Positions 25,163-32,102 of a DNA stretch of 64,000 nt are shown in pieces. The position numbers were made by a program, and so were the translations under genes. The notes beneath the pieces are model-generated. The model had not been told where the DNA came from. It did no database searches and saw only the letters and a list, made by a program, of their open reading frames with translations. Each line of letters opens with the position of its first letter. Within the stretch, counting starts at the first letter, position 1. This stretch comes from Nocardiopsis sp. FR4 (GTDB taxonomy: Bacteria; Actinomycetota; Actinomycetes; Streptosporangiales; Streptosporangiaceae), in contig NZ_VWVV01000034.1 in the NCBI RefSeq assembly GCF_009830945.1, positions 1 to 64,000 on the forward strand. The letters are read 5' to 3'.

Positions 25163-25207
25163 ACGCGTGCACCGGAGCCGCGTTCGCCTCCAGGGCATGG
25201 CCAGCGG

Positions 25208-25882
25208 TCACGGCGAGGCGGGGTCGGAGAGAGCCCTCTCCAGGCCGTCGAGGATCAGGTCCAGGCCGAGTTCGAACTCGTCGGCGTAGGCGTAGCCCGG
25301 GCGCAGGGCGTGGTCGACCATCATCTCGGTGAGGTGGGGGTACTGGTCGGCCGGGAAGCTCCGGCGGAGCGCGTCCGCCACGTCCTCCAGTTCCTCGGAC
25401 GTCTGGAACGGCAGGCTCGACTCCTGGAGGACGAACCCGTAGACGTAGCTGTCCAGGGTCGAGAACGCCTGGGCCGCCATCGCGATGGAGAAACCCGCCC
25501 GCCGCAGGCACCCGATCACCCGGTCGTGGTGGCGCAGCGTGGCCGGACCGGCGTTGCGCCGCGAGTCCATCAGCCCCAGCGCCCAGGTGTGCCGCGAGAG
25601 CGCCGCGCGGGCCGAGAACGCGCGCACGCGCATGGCGCCGCGCCAGTCGGCCGCCTCGTCCGGCAGTTCGATCTCGCGAAAGACCAGGTCGACGATCCCG
25701 TCCAGGATCTCGTCCTTGTTGGCCACGTGGTGGTACAGCGACATCGCCTCCACCCCCAGGTGCTCGGCCACCTTGCGCATGCTCACCGAGGCCACGCCGC
25801 GCTCGTCGGCCACACTCACGGCCGCCTGGAGGACGCGCTCCCGGCTCAGCGAGGGGCGCTGCCGTTCTGGGGTTGGTGCCAC
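25208..25882 (-). CDS. TetR family regulator (TetR class, C-terminal type 1)
   Basis: A 224-residue repressor. GTG 25882 has GGAG eight bases upstream. The helix-turn-helix spans ~12-58 ('RERVLQAAVSVADERG', 'LGVEAMSLYHHVANKDEILDGIVD'), and the longer helical ligand domain resembles the tetracycline-repressor class ('MRVRAFSARAALSRHTWALGLM', 'FSIAMAAQAFSTLDSYVYGFVLQE'). It is divergent from the two-gene unit at 26011, with two matching palindromes between them, so it most likely represses that unit and itself. Confidence 0.92.
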   Translation of the reverse strand: MAPTPERQRPSLSRERVLQAAVSVADERGVASVSMRKVAEHLGVEAMSLYHHVANKDEILDGIVDLVFREIELPDEAADWRGAMRVRAFSARAALSRHTWALGLMDSRRNAGPATLRHHDRVIGCLRRAGFSIAMAAQAFSTLDSYVYGFVLQESSLPFQTSEELEDVADALRRSFPADQYPHLTEMMVDHALRPGYAYADEFELGLDLILDGLERALSDPASP

Positions 25883-25923
25883 GTGAACGCTCCGGAAACT
25901 ACGTCGGTGCTCCGCCGCCTCTC

Positions 25924-25979
25924 CTTGACGGCCTTACATCCGTAAGGTTAGCCTCCATGTGCAGCCTTACAAGTGTAAG
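25924..25979. promoter_or_regulatory. Divergent promoter with two TetR operators
   Basis: CCTTAC-ATCC-GTAAGG (25931-25946) and CCTTACA-AG-TGTAAGG (25964-25979) are perfect inverted repeats with the same half-site, centres 33 bp apart (about three helical turns). TTGACG (25924-25929) followed after 17-18 bp by TTAGCC/TAGCCT gives a plus-strand promoter whose spacer is the first operator. Confidence 0.85.
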
Positions 25980-26010
25980 GCGGCGACTCGCGGTGGAAAG
26001 GGGACGGACT

Positions 26011-26748
26011 ATGGACACGGGGCAGGGAAGAGAGGGAGGCGGGCGCCGGTTGCGGGTCTGTGTCGTCGGGGCCTCCGGCAAGCTGGGCCGGTACATGGTC
26101 CAGCACGCCCTGGACCGCGACTACGAGGTCGTGGGCGTGTGCCGGGAGAAGAGCGTGGCGAAGCTGGCCGACTTCGGCGACCGCATCACCGTGGTCCCAG
26201 GCCAGACGGACGACCGCGAGGTCATCGGGCGCGCGGTCGCCGGATGCGACGCGGTGCTCACCGTCCTGGTCCCGTGGGGCGTGCGCGGCTACTCCTCCGG
26301 AACGGCCCAGGCGGTAATGGACCTGGCGCCCGAGGGGGCGCGGCTGGTGTTCTCCTGCGGCTGGCACATCACCCGCGACGGCAAGGACGTGTACTCGCGT
26401 TGGTTCCTCGCGTCCGGCAGAGCGCTGACCGTGCTGCTGCGGCTGGTCCGCGTCGCCGACGTCGACGACCAGGTGGAGGCGTGCCGCCGGATCTTCGAGA
26501 GCCGCACGCGGTGGACGGTCGTGCGTGGCAGCGACCTGGAGGAGGGGGAGAGCCAGGGCCTGCCCGTGTGGAGCAGGCACGTCGGCGCCCCGGTGCTGGC
26601 CAGCAACATCACCCGGCGCACCGACTTCGCGCTGTTCATGGTGGAGGCGATCACCGACGACACGCTGGTCCATGAGGCCCCGGCGATCGTCGGCCGAGAC
26701 ACGCCCTCGGCGCTCGCGCACGCCCAGCGGCGGGAGGACGCCTCATGA
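26011..26748 (+). CDS. NAD(P)-binding NmrA/SDR-like protein
   Basis: A 245-residue Rossmann-fold protein. ATG 26011 follows AAAGGGGA. The dinucleotide motif is 'VCVVGASGKLGRYMVQHAL'; further features are 'VTVVPGQTDDREVIGRAVAGCDAVLTVL' region and 'TRWTVVRGSDLEEGES', typical of atypical short-chain reductases of the NAD(P)H-binding/NmrA type. No Tyr-x3-Lys catalytic pair is visible, so it may sense or use NADPH without being a classic reductase. It overlaps the next gene (ATGA) and is under TetR control by position. Confidence 0.82.
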   Translation: MDTGQGREGGGRRLRVCVVGASGKLGRYMVQHALDRDYEVVGVCREKSVAKLADFGDRITVVPGQTDDREVIGRAVAGCDAVLTVLVPWGVRGYSSGTAQAVMDLAPEGARLVFSCGWHITRDGKDVYSRWFLASGRALTVLLRLVRVADVDDQVEACRRIFESRTRWTVVRGSDLEEGESQGLPVWSRHVGAPVLASNITRRTDFALFMVEAITDDTLVHEAPAIVGRDTPSALAHAQRREDAS

Positions 26749-27461
26749 CGGTGTCAGCCCCGGACACCGCGGCCCCGCGCCTGGCCCGCGCCACCGGCGC
26801 CCTGCTGCTGGTGATGGCCGTGAGCGCCCTGTGCGCCGAGGCGATCCGCTCCAGCCTGGTGGTCCCGGGCGACGCGCTCGCCACCGCCGAGCGGATCCAG
26901 GCCTCGCCGGAGCTGTTCCGGTTCGGCTTCCTCGGCTACCTCCTCGCCTTCCTGTGCGACGTGCCGGTCGCGGTGCTCCTCTACGTGCTGCTGCGGCCGG
27001 TGAACCGAACCTGGGCCCTGCTGGCCGCGAGCTTCCGGCTGGTCTACACCGCCGTGGTCAGCGCCTTCCTACTGCACTACGCGCAGGCCGCCCTCCTGCT
27101 GGAGGGGGAGGACCACCTGTCGGCGCTCGGGCCCGACCAGGCGCACGCCCTCGTCTCGTTCCACCTCGACGTGTTCTCCCTCGGCTTCGGCGCGGCGCTG
27201 GTGTTCTTCGGCGTCCACCTCGTGCTGCTGGGCCCGCTGCTGCGGCGTTCGGGTCTGGTCCCCGCGCTCCTGGGCGTGCTGGTGGGCCTGGGCGGTCTGG
27301 CCTACGTGCTGGACGGCGTGCTGCTCTTCGCCTGGCCCGTGCTCCAGGCGAACGCGTCCCCCGTGCTCGCGATGTTGGGATTCTCCGAACTGCTCCTGGC
27401 CCTGTGGCTGGTGGTCCGGGGGGTGCGGCCGGTCCCGGCGGAGACCGCGCGCTCGGCCTGA
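26745..27461 (+). CDS. DUF4386 family membrane protein
   Basis: A 238-residue integral membrane protein with six hydrophobic segments, starting by ATGA overlap with the previous gene. The layout ('ATGALLLVMAVSALCAEAIRSSLVV', 'FGFLGYLLAFLCDVPVAVLLYVLL', 'FHLDVFSLGFGAALVFFGVHLVLLG') matches DUF4386. The molecular role is unknown. Coupled expression with an NAD(P)-binding protein suggests a shared stress or efflux-like function, as inference only. Confidence 0.85.
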   Translation: MTVSAPDTAAPRLARATGALLLVMAVSALCAEAIRSSLVVPGDALATAERIQASPELFRFGFLGYLLAFLCDVPVAVLLYVLLRPVNRTWALLAASFRLVYTAVVSAFLLHYAQAALLLEGEDHLSALGPDQAHALVSFHLDVFSLGFGAALVFFGVHLVLLGPLLRRSGLVPALLGVLVGLGGLAYVLDGVLLFAWPVLQANASPVLAMLGFSELLLALWLVVRGVRPVPAETARSA

Positions 27462-27471
27462 GGCCGCTGAT

Positions 27472-27498
27472 GCTACCGGCGGGTAACCCGCCGGTAGC
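27472..27498 (+). terminator. Terminator after the TetR-controlled operon
   Basis: GCTACCGGCGGG, TAA loop, CCCGCCGGTAGC: a perfect 12-bp stem 11 bp after the DUF4386 stop, followed by GGAAAACC. Confidence 0.8.
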
Positions 27499-27533
27499 GG
27501 AAAACCTGACACATGCTAGCTTTTCAGGCTCCG

Positions 27534-27561
27534 GGGCCCTTGTGAACGCTCACAAGGGCCC
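27534..27561. promoter_or_regulatory. LacI-type operator before the first beta-helix gene
   Basis: GGGCCCTTGTGA-ACGC-TCACAAGGGCCC is a perfect 12+12 inverted repeat. Its core TTGTGA-ACGC-TCACAA differs at one base from the symmetric lac operator core and has the central CG usual for LacI-family sites. An extended -10-like TGCTAGCTT lies at 27514-27522, so the operator would sit at the transcription start. A second terminator is the alternative reading. Confidence 0.55.
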
Positions 27562-27609
27562 GCGTCCGTCCCCGGGGCCCCGTCCCGGGGTTGCCCCGAA
27601 GGAGTGAGC

Positions 27610-28863
27610 GTGAGTTCCGCAGAGCATGACACCGGCCGGGATCCGGCGAGGGCGCGTCGGCGTTCGCGCTACGCCCTGGTGGCCGCGTCGCTCGCCGCCG
27701 CGTTGGGCCTGGGTACGGCCGCCGGCGCGCAGCTGTCGGGGCAGGTGGACTCCTCCGACATCCAGCGCGAGGAGGGCCTCCTGGTCATCGACCCCGAGGC
27801 CGCGGCGGACGCCTGCGGTGAGGGCGACTTCCACGCCGAGGCCGTCAAGGACGGCTCCACCTGGACCTCGCGCAACGGGGAGGACGTCCTCTACGAGGGT
27901 GCTGACATGCTCGCCGCGATGCGCGCGGCGGTCGACAGCCTCTCCCCGGGCCGCACCGCCCAGGAGCGCGTGGTCGTTCGCGGGTCCGGCTCCATGGCCG
28001 CCGACACCTCCCTGGACCTGCCCAGCCACACCTCGCTGGAGGTGTGCGGGACGATCGACGTGACGGGCGGCTCCCCCAGCGCCCACGCCCCCGTGCGCAT
28101 CCGGCACGCCACCAACGTCTCCGTGCCCCACCTGTCGGTGACGGGCACCCCCTACTTCGGCGTCTACGTGCGTACCTCGCAGAACGTGCACCTCGGCCAG
28201 ATCGACCTGCGCCTGTCCGGCGGTCTGGGCATGCGCATCGACAGCCGCGACGACGACTCCGTGCGCGGGGCGCGCGACATCAGCATCGACGACGTGTACG
28301 TGTCCGGCACCAGCGGCCACGGTGTGGAGACCTACGGCGTGGACGGGCTGACCATCGGCACCGTCACCGCCCGCGACACCGGTAACGCCGGTCTGCTGCT
28401 CAACGACACCGTCAACGCCACGGTCGACCTGGTGGACGCCGAGGGGGCGGGTACGGGGACCGGGTACGCCGCCTTCCGCATGGCCAACCGCAACGGCCGC
28501 GTCGGCAGCGGCTACCCGACCAACATCCGGGTGGGCGAGGTCCGCGCCCGCGGCGGCGGCCGGGGGATCTTCTGCGTCTCCGAGAGCGGCGGCGCGGTGA
28601 TCGAGCGGGTGGACATCGCCGAGACCGGCAACAACGCCGTACTGGTGGAGAACTGCCACAACGTCACCATCGGCGAGGAGGGCGGCACGATCACGGGTCC
28701 CGGCGACGTCCGTGTCGCCGCCCGCGACGAGTTCGCCAACACCTCGGGTGTCACGTTCGAGAACCTCACCCTGACCGACACGGCGCTCAACGAGAACCCG
28801 TGCGCCGTGGACACCGTCGTCCGCGAGATCACCTGGAACAACAGCCAGGACAACTCCTGCTGA
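27610..28863 (+). CDS. Secreted right-handed beta-helix protein
   Basis: The product has 417 residues. GTG 27610 is six bases after GGAG; GTG 27604 is too close. A signal anchor ('YALVAASLAAALGLGTAAGA') precedes a ~370-residue domain with repeated short strands ('LEVCGTIDVTG', 'VRIRHATNVSVPHL', 'LRLSGGLGMRIDSRD', 'VDGLTIGTVTARDTG'), the parallel beta-helix of pectate-lyase/polysaccharide-lyase-like proteins. Cys residues at the ends of the domain probably form disulfides. The C-terminus is 'NSQDNSC'. No catalytic residues can be assigned. It is the tandem paralogue of the next gene, lacking the lectin domain. Confidence 0.85.
   Translation: MSSAEHDTGRDPARARRRSRYALVAASLAAALGLGTAAGAQLSGQVDSSDIQREEGLLVIDPEAAADACGEGDFHAEAVKDGSTWTSRNGEDVLYEGADMLAAMRAAVDSLSPGRTAQERVVVRGSGSMAADTSLDLPSHTSLEVCGTIDVTGGSPSAHAPVRIRHATNVSVPHLSVTGTPYFGVYVRTSQNVHLGQIDLRLSGGLGMRIDSRDDDSVRGARDISIDDVYVSGTSGHGVETYGVDGLTIGTVTARDTGNAGLLLNDTVNATVDLVDAEGAGTGTGYAAFRMANRNGRVGSGYPTNIRVGEVRARGGGRGIFCVSESGGAVIERVDIAETGNNAVLVENCHNVTIGEEGGTITGPGDVRVAARDEFANTSGVTFENLTLTDTALNENPCAVDTVVREITWNNSQDNSC
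27901..28863 (+). repeat. Tandem duplication, copy 1
   Basis: The beta-helix coding region is repeated at 29866-30827 (offset about 1965 bp) with long stretches of near-identical DNA, for example around 28140-28260 versus 30105-30225. Confidence 0.85.
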
Positions 28864-28900
28864 CGCCTTCCGGGCTGCCCGGTTTCGGGCACGCCGTCGG

Positions 28901-28915
28901 GGAAAACGGTTTTCC
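28901..28915. terminator. Inverted repeat GGAAAAC-G-GTTTTCC
   Basis: A perfect 7+7 inverted repeat 38 bp after the first beta-helix gene. With only seven pairs it is a weak terminator; its AAAACGGTTTT core also resembles a LacI-family site. Confidence 0.35.
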
Positions 28916-29068
28916 AGTTCCGGCCCTCCGCGCGGGGGAGGGCCGGGCCGTTCACCGCACGGTCGCTGAGGAGGCGCGGAGCCCGAGTGCGGTTCACCTG
29001 CGCGGACGACGGGAGGGAGGTTCCACCGGCACCCGGTACCTTTCCGTCCGTAGTCGCACGGCTACCGT

Positions 29069-29114
29069 AAAAACGTTTTTTGTGTTAACTTCCGGTGGCA
29101 TGGGAGCGCTCCCT
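29069..29114. promoter_or_regulatory. CelR/CebR-like box and promoter of the lectin/beta-helix gene
   Basis: TGGGAGCGCTCCCT (29101-29114) matches the 14-bp CelR/CebR operator TGGGAGCGCTCCCA, known from cellulase and cellobiose genes of Thermobifida and Streptomyces, at 13 of 14 positions. A second palindrome AAAAACGTTTTT (29069-29080) lies 20 bp upstream. Between them TGTTAACTT (29083-29091) is a possible extended -10. Repression relieved by cello-oligosaccharides is the expected behaviour. Confidence 0.75.
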
Positions 29115-29168
29115 AACCCCCCGTCCTTCCGGACACCGCTGTCCGGAAATCGCACATGAGGAGCAGCA

Positions 29169-30827
29169 GTGCCCATCAACCCCCCGGACGGCACGGCCAC
29201 GGCCGCGCCGCGACCCCGCCGCGCCCGGCCCCTCGGCCTGAGGCGCCTCCTGTACGCCGCGCTGACCGTGGTCCTGTGCACGGGCGGCCTGTCCGCCGCC
29301 GCGGTGACCTCCGCGCGGGCCGCCGACATCGACACCGGCGCCTACTACGTCCTGCGCAACCAGCACAGCGGCCTGGTCGCCGACGTGGAGAACGCCTCCA
29401 CCGCCGACGGCGCCCAGCTCATCCAGTGGAACCGCAGTGACGGCGCCTGGCAGCAGTTCCGCTTCGTCCCCGCCGGGGACGGCTACTACCGCATCGTCAA
29501 CCGCAACAGCGGCAAGGCCATCGACGTGTGGGAGCACTCCACCGCCAACGGCGCCGAGATCCGCCAGTACACCGACCACGGCTCGGCCAACCAGCAGTGG
29601 AGCCCCGTCGACACCGGCTCGGGCGTCCAGTTGATCAACCGCAACAGCGGCAAGGCCCTGGAGGTGTGGGAGTGGAACTCCGCCGCGGGCGGACGCCTGT
29701 CCCAGTACGACTCCCTGGGCGGCGCCAACCAGGTCTGGGACCTGGTCCGCGTGGACGGCGGCGACTCCTCCGACGAGTGCGGCGGCGGCTCCTACCACGC
29801 CGAGGCCGTCCAGAACGGCGGAACCTGGACCGCGCGCAACGGCAACAGCACCGTCTACACCGGCGGTGACATGCTCGCCGCCATGCGCGCGGCCGTGAAC
29901 AGCCTGTCCCCGGGCCGCACCGCCCAGGAGCGCGTGGTCGTTCGCGGCTCCGGATCGATGCCGGGCAACGCCTCCCTGGACCTGCCCAGCCACACCTCGC
30001 TGGAGGTGTGCGGCACCATCAACGTCACCGGATCCGCGAGCGGGAGCAACGCCCCCGTGCGCATCCGGCACGCCACCAACGTCTCCGTGCCCCACCTGCG
30101 CGTCACCGGGGCGCCCTACTTCGGCGTCTACGTGCGTACCTCGCAGAACGTCCACTTCGGCCAGATCGACCTGCGCCTGTCCGGCGGCCTGGGCATGCGC
30201 ATCGACAGCCGCGACAACGACGCCGTCCGCGAGGCCCGCAACATCAGCATCGACGACGTGTACGTGTCCGGCACCAGCAACCACGGTGTGGAGACCTACG
30301 GCGTGGACGGGCTGACCATCGGCACCGTCACCGCCCGCGACACCGGCTACTCCGGCCTGCTGCTCAACGACACCGTCAACGCCACGGTGGGCCGGGTGGA
30401 CGCCGAGGGCGCCGGAACCGGAACCGGGTACGCCGCCTTCCGCATGGCCAACCGCAACGGCCGCGTCGGCAGCGGCTACCCGACCAACATCCGGGTCGGC
30501 GAGGTGCGGGCCCGGGGCGGCGGCCGGGGGATCTTCTGCGTCTCCGAGAGCGGCGGCGCGGTGATCGAGCGGGTGGACATCGCCCAGACCGGCAACAACG
30601 CCGTACTGATCGAGAACTGCCACAACGTCACCATCGCCCAGCAGGGCGGCACGATCGCGGGTCCCGGCGACGTCCGCATCGCCGCCCGCAGCGAGTTCGC
30701 CAACACCTCGGGCATCACGTTCCAGAACCTGACCCTGGTCAACACCGCGCTCACCGAGAACCCGTGCGCGGTCAACACCGTGGTCCGCAACGTGACCTTC
30801 CAGAACAGCCGCGACAACACCTGCTGA
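29169..30827 (+). CDS. Secreted ricin-type lectin/beta-helix protein
   Basis: The product has 552 residues. GTG 29169 follows GAGGAGC. The signal peptide is cut after A51 ('VTSARA'). Residues ~53-195 are a ricin-B-type (CBM13-like) trefoil lectin with three repeats each carrying a Q-x-W-type end ('QQFRFV', 'NQQWSPV', 'NQVWDLV') and 'NRNSGKAxxVWE' motifs. Residues ~208-552 are a parallel beta-helix closely similar to the preceding gene product. The lectin should target plant or microbial polysaccharide, and the CelR/CebR-like box links it to cellulose-type substrates. A carbohydrate-active enzyme or adhesin is likely; the reaction is not assignable. Confidence 0.85.
   Translation: MPINPPDGTATAAPRPRRARPLGLRRLLYAALTVVLCTGGLSAAAVTSARAADIDTGAYYVLRNQHSGLVADVENASTADGAQLIQWNRSDGAWQQFRFVPAGDGYYRIVNRNSGKAIDVWEHSTANGAEIRQYTDHGSANQQWSPVDTGSGVQLINRNSGKALEVWEWNSAAGGRLSQYDSLGGANQVWDLVRVDGGDSSDECGGGSYHAEAVQNGGTWTARNGNSTVYTGGDMLAAMRAAVNSLSPGRTAQERVVVRGSGSMPGNASLDLPSHTSLEVCGTINVTGSASGSNAPVRIRHATNVSVPHLRVTGAPYFGVYVRTSQNVHFGQIDLRLSGGLGMRIDSRDNDAVREARNISIDDVYVSGTSNHGVETYGVDGLTIGTVTARDTGYSGLLLNDTVNATVGRVDAEGAGTGTGYAAFRMANRNGRVGSGYPTNIRVGEVRARGGGRGIFCVSESGGAVIERVDIAQTGNNAVLIENCHNVTIAQQGGTIAGPGDVRIAARSEFANTSGITFQNLTLVNTALTENPCAVNTVVRNVTFQNSRDNTC
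29866..30827 (+). repeat. Tandem duplication, copy 2
   Basis: Second copy of the beta-helix coding region (first copy 27901-28863), same orientation. The lectin-coding part upstream of it has no counterpart in the first gene. Confidence 0.85.
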
Positions 30828-30840
30828 CCCCGCCCCCGAC

Positions 30841-30872
30841 CCGGGGCCCGGCACCCCTCGGCCGGGCCCCGG
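30841..30872 (+). terminator. Terminator after the lectin/beta-helix gene
   Basis: CCGGGGCCCGGC and GCCGGGCCCCGG pair perfectly over 12 bp around an 8-base loop, 14 bp after the stop. Confidence 0.75.
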
Positions 30873-31143
30873 CCCCTCGGGGCGCAAGTCCGTCACCGCG
30901 GGCTTCCGGATAATGACCGAAAGTGTTCGCGTTCGCGGCGTGGTCTCCACGCGAGGCCAACGCCGAGCAAGGCCCGCCCCAACGGGCGCACCCCGGCGGA
31001 AAAACCCCGTCAACACTCGCCCACGGCCGGTTAGCGCCTGCCCTGAGCCGTTGTCCTCCCAGTTCATGGCGGGTAGGCCAGTGGGCGGACAGCGCTGGGG
31101 CGCTCGGGCGCCCCCTACGCACCCAAGCACCAAGGGGGAGACC
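30873..31143. other. Intergenic region before the PRC-barrel gene
   Basis: About 270 bp with no supported gene. It must contain the PRC-barrel promoter; an open GTG-less frame crosses it but has no start signals. I see no clear palindrome. Confidence 0.3.
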
Positions 31144-31524
31144 GTGGCACGTGAACGCACACCCGCGGACCTGATCGGACACCACGTCCTGGACCGGGAC
31201 GGCAACAACGTCGGCAAGATCAACCAGGTCTACCTGGACGACAACACGGACCAGCCGAGCTGGGTCTCGGTGAACACCGGCCTCTTCGGCAGGCACGAGA
31301 CCCTCGTCCCGCTCCAGGGCTCCCAGCCCGCGGAGGAGGACATCCGCATCCCCTATGACAAGGACACCGTCAAGGACGCGCCGCACATCGACGCGGACCG
31401 GCACATCTCCCCCGAGGAGGAGCAGACCGTCCGCGAGTACTACGCCCGGCACGGGGCCCCATGGCCCAGGGGGCCGTTCCCGGTCAGGGCCCGGGCCCGC
31501 AGACCACCGGGCGCCCCGACATGA
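31144..31524 (+). CDS. PRC-barrel protein (N-terminal part of a split PRC-barrel/DUF2382 protein)
   Basis: A 126-residue frame from GTG 31144, after GGGGGAG. It reads a PRC-barrel domain: 'LIGHHVLDRDGNNVGKINQVYLDD', 'WVSVNTGLFGRHETLVPL', 'IRIPYDKDTVKDAPHIDADRHISPEEEQTVREYY'. Related actinobacterial proteins carry this domain and DUF2382 in one chain. Here the frame ends in a nonsense-like Arg/Pro tail ('PVRARARRPPGAPT') while DUF2382 follows in the next frame. It is either a frameshifted gene or two proteins made from overlapping frames. Such proteins are often stress-linked; function is unknown. Confidence 0.75.
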   Translation: MARERTPADLIGHHVLDRDGNNVGKINQVYLDDNTDQPSWVSVNTGLFGRHETLVPLQGSQPAEEDIRIPYDKDTVKDAPHIDADRHISPEEEQTVREYYARHGAPWPRGPFPVRARARRPPGAPT

Positions 31525-31925
31525 CCAGTGACGACGACCTGGCCGACGAGGCGGCGGTGACGCGCTCGGAGGAGCGCGTGGACATCGGCGTGGAACGGCG
31601 CGAGGCGGGCCGGGCCCGGCTGCACAAGTACGTCGAGTCCGAGCAGTTCGACGAGTCGGTCCCGCTGCACCACGACGAGCTCCAGGTGGAGCGCCGCCGC
31701 ATCGAGGACCCCGACGCGGTGCGCGACACCGGGGAGATGGGCGAGGAGGAGGAGACCTTCACGCTCTACGAGGAGCGGCCGGTGGTCTCCAAGGAGCAGG
31801 TCCCCGTGGAGGAGGTGCACGTGCGCAAGCGCGACGTCACCCGCGAGGAGCACGTCCAGGGTGAGCGCCGCCGCGAGCGGATCGAGCTGGAGGACGACGA
31901 GGGCGACCCGCCCCGGAGCGTCTGA
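31461..31925 (+). CDS. DUF2382 protein (C-terminal part of the split protein)
   Basis: A 154-residue frame from ATG 31461, overlapping the PRC-barrel frame by 64 bases, with no ribosome binding site; a second ATG at 31521 ('MTSDDDL') also lacks one. The conserved DUF2382 pattern is clear: 'TRSEERVDIGVERREAGRARLHKYV', 'VPLHHDELQVERRRI', 'LYEERPVVSKEQVPVEEVHVRKRDVTREEHVQGE'. The missing start signal supports one original gene broken by a single missing base somewhere in about 31450-31520. Confidence 0.75.
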   Translation: MAQGAVPGQGPGPQTTGRPDMTSDDDLADEAAVTRSEERVDIGVERREAGRARLHKYVESEQFDESVPLHHDELQVERRRIEDPDAVRDTGEMGEEEETFTLYEERPVVSKEQVPVEEVHVRKRDVTREEHVQGERRRERIELEDDEGDPPRSV

Positions 31926-31932
31926 CACCCGG

Positions 31933-31998
31933 CGCCGGACCGCTCCCGAGCGGTCCGGCGGGGTCCGCCCGCGCCGGTCGGCGCGGGCGGACCCCGCC
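31933..31998 (+). terminator. Double terminator hairpin
   Basis: Hairpin one: CGCCGGACCGCT (31933-31944) with AGCGGTCCGGCG (31949-31960). Hairpin two: 31957-31975 pairs perfectly with 31980-31998 over 19 bp around a GGTC loop. They share bases 31957-31960, so both cannot form fully at once. Confidence 0.8.
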
Positions 31999-32102
31999 GG
32001 TGGAGCACCCCGCCCGCGCGGACGGGGTGTCCTTCCAGGGCAGGGCCGCGCGCGGCGCTTAGGGTCGCACTGCCGGTCACCGAAACAGAGGGGAAGGCGC
32101 AC

